From Roseospira visakhapatnamensis (GTDB taxonomy: Bacteria > Pseudomonadota > Alphaproteobacteria > Rhodospirillales > Rhodospirillaceae): a stretch of 64,000 nucleotides of DNA. Shown piece by piece: positions 55,280-64,000 of the stretch. The notes under the pieces were generated by a model. That model was given only the letters and a program-made list of their open reading frames with translations. It was not told the origin of the DNA and searched no databases. The position numbers and the translations under genes are program-made. How positions within the stretch are numbered: position 1 is the first letter of the stretch; every line of letters begins with the position of its first letter. The DNA lies in assembly GCF_014197915.1 (NCBI RefSeq), contig NZ_JACIGK010000006.1, positions 1-64,000 on the forward strand, read 5' to 3'.

Positions 55280-55540
55280 CTCAGCTCCCCTATCCCCATG
55301 CGGGCGGGCCGGTGTGGATGATCGGGACGCCGCTGATGTCCGTCCGCGGCGACACGCCCCCTTTTTCGCCGCCGGTGTGGTTGACCGTGAGCATACCCCA
55401 TTTCGCCTTGTAAGACCTACCGGCCGGGGTGGGTCGCAGGGCGACTCGGTTCTGACCGTGTTTGGTGAAAAGGAGTGGTGGTGCGCCGGTCACTGCTGAT
55501 TCAAGCTGTTGCGGGTAACGGCTTGGAGGAACACAGATGT

Positions 55541-55660
55541 TGAACCGCCCCGGGTTTGGCGGAGGCTCCGAAGTTGGAAAGGATGGAGCCAGAAGCAAGA
55601 CCGGGACCTCGACGAGGTCTTCGCCTGACGTGCGCGAGCGCGTGGTACGGATGGTGACGG
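55541..55660 (+). mobile_element. IS3-family left end with orfA start, truncated
   Basis: The end TGAACCGCCCCGGG is identical over 25 bases to the solo end at 12950-12974. It is followed by SSPDVRERVVRMVTDHGG, the first helix of an IS3 OrfA. The sequence breaks off about 120 bases in, at the start of the integrase remnant. No other part of the element is present. Confidence 0.7.
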
Positions 55661-55673
55661 ACCATGGGGGAAC

Positions 55674-56339
55674 ATGGGGGCGCCTATATACGCCCAGGAG
55701 CACGGGCCGGAACTGGCGTCCGACGCGGCTCGCGCGACCCTTTCCTACAACATTGCCGCACTACGGCACTGGTGGTCCGGCAAGACCGTGCAGGAGATCA
55801 GCCCGGAGACCTGCAAAGCCTATGCCTTGGCACGTCAACGGACGCCGGGGACCATCCAAAGGGAGCTGTCGGTGCTGTCGGCCGCCATGGGCCATGCCGT
55901 CACGATGGAGCGGCTTGAGGCGCGCCGGCCGATGTGGGCGCCGGCGAAGGGGGCGGGGCGGGAGCGATGGCTTGATCGCGCGGAGGCCGCGCGGCTGCTC
56001 CGCGCTGCCCGGTCGGAACCGCAGGCCCGCATGCATCTGCCGCTCTTCATCCTGTTGGGGCTTTATGGTGGCGCCCGGCCAGGCGCGATCCTGGAATTGA
56101 ATTGGGATCAGGTCGACTTGGAGCGCGGCCGGATCGACTGGAATCCGGAGGGCAAGGCCCGAACCAAGAAGGGCAGGGCGCGGACGCCCATTCCCCGGCG
56201 ACTCATGACATTCCTTCGTCTTGCGGAACGGCGGGGGTGGCCGACGGGTCCGGTTGTACACCGGGACGGGCAGTCCCTGGCCAGCGTGAAGAAGTCGTTC
56301 GCCAGGGCGTGCGCGGCCGCTTCTGTGGCATGGATGTGA
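55674..56339 (+). pseudogene. truncated tyrosine integrase beside tRNA-Val
   Basis: The 221-codon frame has the SAM-like N-terminal domain of a phage integrase (from TLSYNIAALRHWWSGKTV) and the start of the catalytic domain with its first Arg (GLYGGARPGAILELNW). It ends after SVKKSFARACAAA with SVAWM and a stop, before the HxxR box and the catalytic Tyr. The 5' end is joined to the IS3 remnant, so both ends are lost. It points toward tRNA-Val 40 bases downstream, the probable original attachment site. Confidence 0.8.
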
Positions 56340-56379
56340 GAAAGGGGCCGCGGAATGACCCGCAACCCCTTGATTTCAT

Positions 56380-56454
56380 TGGTGGGCGCGACTGGGATTG
56401 AACCAGTGACCCCTACGATGTCAACGTAGTGCTCTCCCGCTGAGCTACGCGCCC
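56380..56454 (-). tRNA. tRNA-Val (GAC)
   Basis: A 75-base minus-strand gene. The acceptor GGGCGCG pairs with CGCGCCC, the anticodon stem is CTACG/CGTAG with loop TTGACAT (anticodon GAC), the T loop is TTCAATC, and CCA is encoded. Confidence 0.97.
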
Positions 56455-56963
56455 CCGTGTGATGCCATAGTACCAATTTGTTCCCGACCGGCTGCGCCCG
56501 CCTAGAACCCCCCGGGACCCTTTTCCAGGACCCGAGGGAAGCGGTTGTACCTGCGCCGCGCGCGCTTGGCAAGCCCTGTGCAGCAGTTTGTATGGGTCCA
56601 CGCCGAGCGGCTGGTTCACAGGCTCGACACCTTCACCGAGGCCGCCCGCGCGGCCAAGGAAACGGTCCGGTCCCTGATCTGGTGGGGCTACGCCGACCTG
56701 AAGGCCTATCGCGCCGCGCCGACCCCCACGAACGAAATTTCCAGACCTCAGGTTACACAGCCTCGGTCATGCTCTCTACCTCCTGGGGAACCATCAGGTA
56801 GCGCAGCGCCCTGTCTCACAAAACCGTGCCCTGACCCACCGGACGGTGGTCCACCGCACGCGGGCGCCTGAGCGCACCGCGACGCTCATGGTGGAAGGCG
56901 CCGGGGTAGAGCCGACCGGCGATGCGAGATAGCGGCCATGGAGATCTCGGGGCTGAAGGCGCC
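56455..56963. other. intergenic region with a possible gene fragment
   Basis: Between tRNA-Val and the stress-protein gene. On the plus strand about 56545-56740 reads like protein (FVWVHAERLVHRLDTFTEAA, then ETVRSLIWWGYADLKAY) but has no recognised family and then loses this character. It may be a piece of mobile DNA left by integration at tRNA-Val. Nothing else is supported. Confidence 0.35.
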
Positions 56964-57818
56964 CTATCGAATCAGCACCACCGGGACCTTGCAGGCGCGG
57001 ATCATCTCCGTCGTCGTCGATCCGATGACGAGCGTGCGCAGGCGGGAATGGCCGTAGGCGCCCATGACCAGAAGGTCGATGCCTTTGCGCTCGACGACCT
57101 CGCCCAGCGCCTTGCCGGGCTGGCCGCGCAGGATGTGCGCCTCGGCGCCGTGACCGCCGGCCGTCAGGGTCGCGCGGGCGTTGTCGAGGGCGCGGCGGGT
57201 GTCCTCGGTGTCCGGTCCCACGGTCGCCACCACGACATCAAGCCCGGCGAACAGCGGATCGCGGGACACGTAGTCCACCGCCTTCATGGACGACACGCCG
57301 CCGTCATAAGCGATCAGCACGCGGCCGATGGGCCGGAACGCCCGGTTGGCGACGAGCACCGGTTTGTGGCTGGCGCGCACGATCCGTTCGAAGTTGCTGC
57401 CCAGATGCGGTTTGTCCAGTCCGGCCGCCTCGCCCCGCTTGCCGATCAGGATCATATCGGCCGCGCCCTCCTTGGCGGTGACCGTCTCCACGATGTCGTC
57501 ATGGCGCAGCCGGGTGACCACGTCGGACACGCCCTCGGCGGTGATCAGGGCGTGGGCGTCCTCCAGAATGGCGCGACCCTGGGCCTGGGCGAGCTTGGCG
57601 TGCTGCTCGTCCAGGGCGCTCAGCTTTTCCAGCAGCGCCGACCGCGCCCCCAGCCGGATGGAGCCCGACAGGTCCCGCTGGCCGGGCGCGCGGCGCGGGT
57701 CCAGCACATGATACAGCGTCACACGCGCGCCGGTGCGTGTCGCGACCCAGGCCGCATGCCGGCAGACGCTTTCCGAATAGGCCGACCCATCGACCAGGGC
57801 CATGAGTGTCGTGGACAT
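56964..57818 (-). CDS. tandem universal stress protein (UspA type)
   Basis: A 284-residue protein with two Usp domains. The second has the ATP-binding motif pattern GAYGHSRLRTLVIGSTT near the end; the first has LIGKRGEAAGLDKPHLGSNF, a variant. GGGGAG precedes the ATG at 57818. It starts ten bases after the sulP stop in the same direction, an arrangement seen for SulP transporters in many bacteria, and may modulate the transporter or respond to the same stress. Confidence 0.9.
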   Translation of the reverse strand: MSTTLMALVDGSAYSESVCRHAAWVATRTGARVTLYHVLDPRRAPGQRDLSGSIRLGARSALLEKLSALDEQHAKLAQAQGRAILEDAHALITAEGVSDVVTRLRHDDIVETVTAKEGAADMILIGKRGEAAGLDKPHLGSNFERIVRASHKPVLVANRAFRPIGRVLIAYDGGVSSMKAVDYVSRDPLFAGLDVVVATVGPDTEDTRRALDNARATLTAGGHGAEAHILRGQPGKALGEVVERKGIDLLVMGAYGHSRLRTLVIGSTTTEMIRACKVPVVLIR

Positions 57819-57828
57819 CAACTCCCCC

Positions 57829-59313
57829 TCAATGTTCCAGCAACTTGTCCATCGCGCCGGGTTTGTCGTGCACGGCCAGGCGGTCAACGATGGTCTCGGA
57901 GGCCGCGTTCATGCCGGCGATGGTCACCGCCGCGCCCTCGCGTCGGAACTTGAGCACGGCCATGTCCAGCGCGGCCACCGACGAGACGTCCCAGATGTGG
58001 GCGCGGCTCACGTCGAGGGTGACGTGCTCCAGGGCTTCCCTGAAGTCGAAGGCGGCCATGAAGTCCTCCGCCGACGCAAAGAAGAGCTGACCCTCGACCA
58101 CATAGGTCCGTTCGCGGCCGTCGGCGGAAATCTCGGAGGTGACGCGGAAGAGCTGGGCGATCTTGCCGGCGAAGAAGATGCCCGACAGCAGCACGCCCAC
58201 CAGCACCCCAATGGCCAGATTGTGGGTATAGACGGTGACGATCACGGTCGCCAGCATCACCACCGACGACGACCGAGGGTGGTCGCGCAGAGTGCGGATC
58301 GAGGACCACGAGAACGTCCCGATCGAGACCATGATCATGATCGCCACCAGGGCCGGCATCGGGATCTGGCCCACCAGATCGCCCAGCACGACAATCAGGA
58401 ACAGCAGCATCGCGCCGGCGGTGAAGGACGACAGCCGCCCGCGCCCGCCGGACTTCACGTTGATGATCGACTGACCGATCATCGCGCAGCCCGCCATGCC
58501 GCCGATGAAGCCGGTGCAGGTGTTGGCGATGCCCTGGCCGATGCATTCCTGATTGCGGTCGCTGGCCGTGTCGGTCAGGTCATCGACGATGGTCTGCGTC
58601 ATCAGACTTTCCAGCAGGCCGACGGCGGCGACCGCCAGGGAATAGGGCAGGATGATCTTCAGCGTCTCCAGCGTCAGCGGAATGTCGGGGATCAGGAACA
58701 CCGGCAGCGTATCCGGCAGGTCGCCCATGTCCGAGACCGTGCGGACGTCCAGGTCCAGCGCCATCGCCGCCACCGTCAGCACGACGATGGTCACCAGAGG
58801 CGAGGGGATGGCCGTGGTGAGCATCGGGAACAGGTAGATGATGGCCAGCCCGGCCGCGACCATGACATAGGTCATCCAGGTTACACCGGTCAGCTCCGGC
58901 ACCTGGGCCAGGAAGATCAGGATGGCCAGCGCGTTGACGAACCCCGTGATGACGGAGCGCGAGACGAAACGCATCACCCGCCCGAGCTTGGCCAGCCCGG
59001 CGCCGATCTGAAGCAGTCCCGCCAGAACGGTCGCCGCCAGCAGGTATTGCAACCCGTGCTGCTCCACCAGCGTGACCATGACCACCGCCGTCGCGGCCGT
59101 CGCCGCCGAGATCATGCCCGGCCGGCCACCCGTGATGGCGACCAGGACCGCGATGGAGAACGAGGCGTACAGCCCCACCTTGGGATCGACCCCGGCGATG
59201 ATCGAAAAGGCGATGGCCTCGGGAATGAGGGCCAGGGCCACGACCAGGCCGGCGAGAATGTCGCCGCGCGGGTTTCCGAGCCACTGGTCTCGGTAGGCGT
59301 GAAGCGCGTTCAT
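57829..59313 (-). CDS. SulP-family anion transporter with STAS domain
   Basis: A 494-residue inner-membrane transporter with about eleven hydrophobic segments and the SulP signature region ([39 protein letters not shown]), then a STAS domain (about 385-490, [19 protein letters not shown]). Substrates of the family include sulfate and bicarbonate; this short bacterial type is often a bicarbonate or general anion carrier. The ATG at 59313 was chosen; one at 59319 is equally possible. Confidence 0.93.
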   Translation of the reverse strand: MNALHAYRDQWLGNPRGDILAGLVVALALIPEAIAFSIIAGVDPKVGLYASFSIAVLVAITGGRPGMISAATAATAVVMVTLVEQHGLQYLLAATVLAGLLQIGAGLAKLGRVMRFVSRSVITGFVNALAILIFLAQVPELTGVTWMTYVMVAAGLAIIYLFPMLTTAIPSPLVTIVVLTVAAMALDLDVRTVSDMGDLPDTLPVFLIPDIPLTLETLKIILPYSLAVAAVGLLESLMTQTIVDDLTDTASDRNQECIGQGIANTCTGFIGGMAGCAMIGQSIINVKSGGRGRLSSFTAGAMLLFLIVVLGDLVGQIPMPALVAIMIMVSIGTFSWSSIRTLRDHPRSSSVVMLATVIVTVYTHNLAIGVLVGVLLSGIFFAGKIAQLFRVTSEISADGRERTYVVEGQLFFASAEDFMAAFDFREALEHVTLDVSRAHIWDVSSVAALDMAVLKFRREGAAVTIAGMNAASETIVDRLAVHDKPGAMDKLLEH

Positions 59314-59937
59314 GATCATCCCGATGACAAGGGGCGCGCGATGGCCCGCGCGAACGGGGGGCTGAGGCGCCGGCGCGGGCGCGCCCCGGAGAAGGGTGGC
59401 GGAGTGTAGCCACCCGGAGTCCACAAATACAGGGTGGGGATCCGATGGCGTGTCGGTTATCGCGTCAGACGCGGAAACTGGACGTGCGTCCGGTACCGAG
59501 ACAATCGATCACCACGGATCTGGTGGCGGGTGCCATCAAGCGCGCTGTCAGTATGGTTCATGCCCGACAGGAAAACCTGGCCGGGGTGATGCTGGTCGCC
59601 GGCTTCGTCCGGTGACGACGTCACCCGGGCGCGCGGTACCATGAACCTGAACCGGGGTATGGCTGGCACAAAAACAACATTTAGTAGAAAAAAATCCCTT
59701 ACGCTATCCATGACATAGTAACGCGCTGACTCCCGGGTCGATGTGGATCATCCGTCCGGACCCCGCGCCGCGACGGGCCGGACGACGCCCAGCACGGCCT
59801 GGGCTTTAGCTCAGCTTAACAAGCGGTCAAGAGATCGGGCTTGAGCCCCGGGGACCTCAGGTTCACAGTATTGACACAAAACAAATCTCTCCGAATAAAA
59901 AAACCAGAAACCATAAACACAATCCAAGGGTGGAACT
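59314..59937. other. intergenic region upstream of the transketolase operon
   Basis: No gene is supported in this 624-base divergent spacer. The part from about 59660 onward is AT-richer than the genome. A GGGCT/AGCCC hairpin lies near 59840, shortly before the promoter-like boxes at 59871-59899. Confidence 0.5.
59871..59899 (+). promoter_or_regulatory. sigma-70-type promoter of the transketolase operon
   Basis: A perfect TTGACA at 59871-59876 and AATAAA at 59894-59899 are separated by 17 bases, 39 bases before the GTG start of the first gene. The region is AT-rich, unlike its surroundings. The -10 box matches the consensus only in part. Confidence 0.5.
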
Positions 59938-60792
59938 GTGCCACAAAAACAAACAGGCCGTCGTCTATCCAATATTGAATTGGAGGAACGGGCCTATAAT
60001 ATTCGGCGCCACGCCATCCGCATGGCCGCCGTCCAGGGTCAGGGTTACATCGGACAGGCGCTCGGCGTCGCGGATGTCCTGGCCGTCTCCTACTTCCATG
60101 CGCTCCGCTATCGGCCCGCCGACCCCCACTGGGAGGGCCGGGACCGCTTCCTGCTGTCCATCGGACACTATGCCATCGCGCTCTATGCCGCGCTGATCGA
60201 GGCCGGCGTCCTGCCCGAGGAGGAGTTGGAGACCTACGGCAGCGACGGGAGCCGCCTGCCCATGTCGGGCATGGCCGCCTACACCCCGGGCATGGAAATC
60301 ACCGGTGGCTCGCTCGGTCACGGCCTGGGCATCGGGGTGGGGATGGCCCTGGGTCTGAAGCGCAAACGATCGGACGCCTGCGTCTACAATCTTCTGTCCG
60401 ACGGCGAACTGGGCGAGGGCGCCACGTGGGAGGCCGCCCTGTCGGCCGCCCATCACCGCCTCGACAACCTGATCGCCATCGTCGACTTCAACAACCAGCA
60501 GGCCGACGGCCCGTCGACCGAGATGCTCAGCTCGGAGCCGGTCACGGACAAGTGGGCGGCCTTCGGCTGGCTCGCGCAGCGCGTGGACGGCAACGACATG
60601 GCGGCGCTGGTCGCGGCCTTCGATGCCGCCCGGCGGCACTCGGCCGACCAGCCGCGCGTGATCATCTGCGACACCCGCATGTGCAAGGGTGTCCCGTTCC
60701 TGGAGACCCGCGAGGTCACCCACTTCGTCCGCGTCGCGCCAGAGGAGTGGGACAAGGCCCTGGAGGCGCTGGACGCCGGGAGGCCCCAATGA
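59938..60792 (+). CDS. transketolase, N-terminal subunit
   Basis: A 284-residue thiamine-diphosphate subunit. It has the family features GQGYIGQALGVADVLAVSYF, the GSLGHGLGIGVGMALG loop and the ThDP motif DGELGEGATWEA ... VDFNNQQADG. The start is a GTG at 59938. Its TGA overlaps the ATG of the C-terminal subunit. Split transketolases of this kind occur in sugar-catabolic operons and act on special ketose phosphates. With the SDR and TRAP genes the set looks like a pathway for a sugar or sugar acid. Confidence 0.9.
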   Translation: MPQKQTGRRLSNIELEERAYNIRRHAIRMAAVQGQGYIGQALGVADVLAVSYFHALRYRPADPHWEGRDRFLLSIGHYAIALYAALIEAGVLPEEELETYGSDGSRLPMSGMAAYTPGMEITGGSLGHGLGIGVGMALGLKRKRSDACVYNLLSDGELGEGATWEAALSAAHHRLDNLIAIVDFNNQQADGPSTEMLSSEPVTDKWAAFGWLAQRVDGNDMAALVAAFDAARRHSADQPRVIICDTRMCKGVPFLETREVTHFVRVAPEEWDKALEALDAGRPQ

Positions 60793-61787
60793 ACGCGCCC
60801 CCGAAGACACGCCTGACGACCTCGGCCATGATCGCCTCGATCGCCGAGGACGACCAGGAGACCACCTCCGCGCCCTTCGGCCATGCCCTGGTCGCGCAGG
60901 CGAAGGCCCGGCCGGAGATCGTCGGCCTGAGCGCCGACCTCAGCAAGTACACCGACCTGCACATCTTCGCGCAGGCCATGCCCGACCGCTTCTACCAGAT
61001 GGGCATGGCGGAACAGGTGCTCATGGGCGCGTCCGCCGGGCTGGCGCGCGAGGGCTTTCAGCCGTGGGCGACCACCTACGCCGTGTTCGCCTCCCGCCGG
61101 GCCTATGACTTCATCGCCCTGGGCATCGCCGAGGAGTCGCTGAACGTCAAGATCGTCTGTGCCCTGCCCGGACTGACGACCGGATATGGACCGAGCCATC
61201 AGGCGACCGACGATCTGGCCATGTTCCGGGCCATGCCCAACCTGACCATCGTCGATCCCTGCGACGCCGTGGACATCGAACAGGCGGTGCCGGTCCTCGC
61301 CGGGCACCCGGGGCCGGTCTATATGCGCCTGCTGCGCGGCCAGGTGCCGCGCGTGCTGCACCGCTACGACTACCGGTTCCAACTGGGCAAGGCCGCGTTG
61401 CTGCGCGACGGACCGGACGTCCTGTTCATCTCCACCGGGCTGATGACCATGCGCGTGCTGGCGGCGGCGGAGCGGATGGAGGCCGAGGGCATCGCCCGCG
61501 CGGGCGTGCTGCATGTGCCCACGATCAAGCCGCTCGACACCACCACCATCCAGGCGGCCATGGGCACGCCCGGCCGGCTGGTGGTGACGGCCGAGAACCA
61601 CAGCATCGTCGGCGGACTGGGCGAGGCCGTGGCCGCCGCCGCGCTGCGCGCCGGTGTCGTCCCAGCCGGGTTCCGCATGATCGGTCTGCCCGATGCCTTC
61701 CTGGACGCCGGCGCGCTGCCGACCTTGCATGATCGCTACGGCCTGTCGGTGACGACCGTCGTGGAGCAGGTCAAGGGCTGGATGTGA
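60789..61787 (+). CDS. transketolase, C-terminal subunit
   Basis: A 332-residue partner of the preceding subunit. It carries the pyrimidine-binding domain (GLSADLSKYTDLHIFA, then the catalytic Glu in MGMAEQVLMGASAG and YAVFASRRAYD) and the C-terminal transketolase domain (VLHVPTIKPLD, VTAENHSIVGGLG). The start at 60789 is set by the ATGA overlap. The two halves together equal a normal transketolase. Confidence 0.92.
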   Translation: MNAPPKTRLTTSAMIASIAEDDQETTSAPFGHALVAQAKARPEIVGLSADLSKYTDLHIFAQAMPDRFYQMGMAEQVLMGASAGLAREGFQPWATTYAVFASRRAYDFIALGIAEESLNVKIVCALPGLTTGYGPSHQATDDLAMFRAMPNLTIVDPCDAVDIEQAVPVLAGHPGPVYMRLLRGQVPRVLHRYDYRFQLGKAALLRDGPDVLFISTGLMTMRVLAAAERMEAEGIARAGVLHVPTIKPLDTTTIQAAMGTPGRLVVTAENHSIVGGLGEAVAAAALRAGVVPAGFRMIGLPDAFLDAGALPTLHDRYGLSVTTVVEQVKGWM

Positions 61788-61844
61788 ATCCAACCGGCCG
61801 AAACGGAGCCGGTCCCCGACACAGAACGAAGGAGGATGAGGACA

Positions 61845-62597
61845 ATGGGTCTTCTTGACGGCCGCTACGCCATTGTGACAGGCGCGGCGTCGGCGCGTGG
61901 TCTGGGAAAGGCGACCGCCCGCCTGTTCGCCGAGCACGGCGCGACCGTGGCGGTCCTGGACCTTGACGCCACGGCCGCCGAGGCCGCCGCCGCCGATCTT
62001 GGTCCGGCGCATGTCGGCCTTGCCTGCGACGTGACCGACAAGGCCGCCTGCGAGGCCGCCGCCCAGACCCTGGTTCGCCGCTGGGGTCGTGTCGACGTGC
62101 TGGTCAACAACGCCGGCATCACCCAGCCCGTGAAGATCATGGGCATCACGCCCGAGGGCTACGAGGCCGTCACGGACGTCAGCCTGCGCGGCACGCTGTA
62201 CATGAGTCAGGCCGTCATCCCCATGATGCGCGAGCAGAGGTCCGGCTCGATCATCACCATGTCCTCGGTCTCCGCGCAACGCGGCGGCGGCATCTTCGGC
62301 GGCCCGCACTACTCCGCCGCCAAGGCGGGTGTGCTGGGCCTGACCAAGGCCATGGCGCGCGAACTGGCGCCGGACAACGTGCGCGCGAACGCCGTCTGTC
62401 CCGGTTTCATCGACACCGACATCACCGGCGGCATGATGACCGACGAGATGATGACGACGGTGTTGTCGGGCATTCCCATGGGCCGCCCCGGTGCCGCCGT
62501 CGATGTCGCCGGCTGCTGCCTGTTCCTGGCCTCCGACCTGTCCGCCTATTGCACCGGCACCGAGGTGGACGTCAACGGAGGATCGCTCATCCACTGA
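61845..62597 (+). CDS. short-chain dehydrogenase/reductase
   Basis: A 250-residue NAD(P)-dependent oxidoreductase. It has the cofactor motif TGAASARGLG, the NNAG motif VLVNNAGI, the catalytic Ser in SSVSAQ and the Y-x-x-x-K pair in HYSAAKAGV. The ATG at 61845 was chosen because AAGGAGG ends nine bases before it; an ATG at 61836 directly touches that site. An Asp at the end of strand 2 (VLDLD) favours NAD. It probably oxidises a polyol or sugar for the transketolase. Confidence 0.93.
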   Translation: MGLLDGRYAIVTGAASARGLGKATARLFAEHGATVAVLDLDATAAEAAAADLGPAHVGLACDVTDKAACEAAAQTLVRRWGRVDVLVNNAGITQPVKIMGITPEGYEAVTDVSLRGTLYMSQAVIPMMREQRSGSIITMSSVSAQRGGGIFGGPHYSAAKAGVLGLTKAMARELAPDNVRANAVCPGFIDTDITGGMMTDEMMTTVLSGIPMGRPGAAVDVAGCCLFLASDLSAYCTGTEVDVNGGSLIH

Positions 62598-62721
62598 TCC
62601 CGTCCCCCGGTCCACGCCGTCCGCGTGCAAGCTACCGCAGAGTCGCGCCGCGGCGGTGCCGTTCACCGTCCCCCGAAAGACCCAGGTCTTCCGGCAATCA
62701 TGAAGCCACTGGAGGAACACG

Positions 62722-63705
62722 ATGCGTATCCTGTCCCGGACCATCGCCACGGCCGCCATCGCGACCGTCGGCTTCACCGCCAGCGCCCAGGCCGAGGAGA
62801 TCATCCTGGCGCACGGCGCCAACGCCGGAAATCCCCGCTTCGACGCCGCCAATCTGTTCGCGGAACTGGTCCCCGGCTGCTCGAACGGCGAGATGACGGT
62901 CAACGTCGCGCCATCGGCGACCATGGGCGACGATGCCGAGATGCTGACCTCCACCACCGCCGGCGTCATTCAGATGACGGCCAACTCGCAGGGCGCCATG
63001 TCGCAGGTCGTGCCCGAGTTCGGCATGCTCGGCCTGCCGTTCCTGTTCAAGGATCTGCCGACCGTCTGGCGCGTGCTGGACGGCGAGATGGGGGCGCAAC
63101 TCGACGACCTCACCCAGGCGCGCGGCATGAAGATCGTCGGGTTCTGGGACAACGGCATCCGCCACGTCACCCACGTCGGCCAGTTCATGGAAACCCCGGC
63201 CGACCTGGAGGGCATGAAGATCCGCACGCCGCCCGGCCGCGTGACCATCGATATCTTCGAGGCCCTGGGCGCCAACCCGGCCCCGCTGGCCTGGAGCGAG
63301 CTTCCGACCGCCCTGCGCTCCGGCGCGTTCGAGGGCCAGGAAAACCCGCTGACCAATATCTACACCGCCAAGCTGCACGAGATCACACCCTACATCACCA
63401 TGACCGGCCACAAGTACGAGACCACGCCGGTGCTGGCCGGTCTCGGCTGGTGGAACGGCCTGTCGGAAGACCAGCAGGCGTGCGTGCAGGACGCGGTGGA
63501 CCAGGCCGGCTGGTACCAGCGCGGGCGCAGCCTGATGGACAATGTGCAGCTTCGCGACGTCATGACCGAGGAAGGGGCGAAGTTCATGGACGTGGACCGC
63601 GCCGCGTTCCAGGAGGCCACGGCCTCGGTCTATGACAAGTACGAGGCCGAGTACGGCGACTTCGTCGCCGACCTGCGGGCCGCCGCCGCCGCCGCCGCGC
63701 AGTAG
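62722..63705 (+). CDS. dctP: TRAP transporter substrate-binding protein (DctP)
   Basis: A 327-residue precursor with a Sec signal peptide (ends near ASAQA, residue 24). The mature protein has the DctP pattern LAHGANAGNP at its start, FGMLGLPFLFKD, the substrate-carboxylate Arg in MKIRTPPGRV and the QENPLTNIYTAKLHE segment. It captures a carboxylate-bearing compound in the periplasm and hands it to the DctQM permease. GGAGG lies before the ATG. The Arg suggests a sugar acid or other organic acid as the operon's substrate. Confidence 0.94.
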   Translation: MRILSRTIATAAIATVGFTASAQAEEIILAHGANAGNPRFDAANLFAELVPGCSNGEMTVNVAPSATMGDDAEMLTSTTAGVIQMTANSQGAMSQVVPEFGMLGLPFLFKDLPTVWRVLDGEMGAQLDDLTQARGMKIVGFWDNGIRHVTHVGQFMETPADLEGMKIRTPPGRVTIDIFEALGANPAPLAWSELPTALRSGAFEGQENPLTNIYTAKLHEITPYITMTGHKYETTPVLAGLGWWNGLSEDQQACVQDAVDQAGWYQRGRSLMDNVQLRDVMTEEGAKFMDVDRAAFQEATASVYDKYEAEYGDFVADLRAAAAAAAQ

Positions 63706-63892
63706 GCGCGACACCCGATCCGAACACCCGGTTCTGTCCCGTCTTCCGCCTCGGGTTCCCGAGCGGACGGCGGGGCGGAGGGCCCCTCCCGCTTTCCACG
63801 GCGCGGTGCCGAGCCGTCTTCCGTTCGATACGGAGACCGGGCGCCGTCCAGGACGAGAGCGGGATACGGGCCGGGATAGGGAGTCGTCCGTC

Positions 63893-64000
63893 ATGTCCAT
63901 GCCTCCGTCGGATACCGAGGCAGGCCGCCCGCACTGGGGTCGGTCCGTTCGCGCCGCCCTGGCGATGGTGACCAGGGGTCTCGACGGTCTTGCCGCGATG
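63893..64000 (+). CDS. dctQ: TRAP transporter small permease (DctQ), partial
   Basis: A frame starting at 63893 (MSMPPSDTEAGRPHWGRSV) stays open to the right edge. The sequence GLDGLAAM at the end looks like the entry to the first membrane helix of a DctQ protein. The position directly after dctP supports the call. Only 36 codons are visible. Confidence 0.6.
   Translation, partial: MSMPPSDTEAGRPHWGRSVRAALAMVTRGLDGLAAM

Noticed and set aside
57829..59409. A plus-strand frame of about 535 codons opposite sulP
   Set aside because: It is His/Arg/Asp-rich antisense sequence. The SulP and STAS domains on the minus strand explain the region.

Overview
The window is high-GC DNA from an alphaproteobacterium, most likely a purple non-sulfur member of the Rhodospirillales. 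The evidence is a crtI-crtB carotenoid pair behind a PpsR-like site, a heme oxygenase-bacteriophytochrome operon, a periplasmic cytochrome c', a cytochrome b561-type protein, and an ArsR/methyltransferase-metF-metH methionine operon. No species can be named from the sequence alone.

Layout. (1) 1-3100 is a phage-type control region: a Ner/Nlp-like gene with two coupled small genes reads leftward, and a CI-type repressor and an ORF6C-like protein read rightward. The spacer between them is rich in TTCCG/CGGAA half-sites. (2) 3434-12974 is an accessory island: a truncated IS3 orfA, an ST7-like TPR gene, a truncated IS1380 transposase, and a complete overlapping jetABCD (Wadjet) operon. The island ends in a MITE-like element and a tyrosine integrase broken by a second MITE. 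(3) 13075-19860 is the methionine/one-carbon operon on the minus strand (ArsR-methyltransferase, metF, a small membrane protein, a methyltransferase, metH), with an 18/20 AT-rich palindrome upstream. (4) 19889-24224 carries envelope genes (DUF418-like, LysM), cytochrome b561 and heme oxygenase. (5) 24221-28021 holds the bacteriophytochrome, tRNA-Leu(CAA), an orphan ORF resembling Csb2, and tRNA-Thr(GGT). (6) 28209-35700 holds an OmpR-type two-component pair, DUF2062, a LuxR-type regulator, cytochrome c', and a gene-poor stretch with two strong orphan terminators that may end small RNAs. (7) 35702-47317 is mostly housekeeping: EAL phosphodiesterase, ABC transporter, DUF115, aspS, serine hydrolase, sufE and ribA. 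It ends with two convergent pseudo-receiver regulators separated by the second MITE copy. (8) 47435-55279 holds crtB-crtI, an arginase-family protein, an ISAs1 remnant, a rhodanese and a large PAS/GGDEF/EAL protein. (9) 55541-56454 holds another IS3 end and a truncated integrase beside tRNA-Val(GAC). (10) 56964-64000 holds a sulP-usp operon, then a split transketolase-SDR-TRAP operon that runs off the right edge.

The most notable points are: the intact Wadjet cassette between decayed mobile elements; a 126-bp IS630-type MITE in two copies, both in CTAG with TA duplication; a bacteriophytochrome whose kinase lacks the phosphoacceptor His and the N-box Asn; two adjacent regulators with the receiver Asp replaced by Gly; and a possible orphan Csb2-like CRISPR protein beside a tRNA. 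Fully known parts (metH, aspS, ribA, crtBI, sulP) are called with high confidence. The phage-region small genes and the regulatory sites are inferences.
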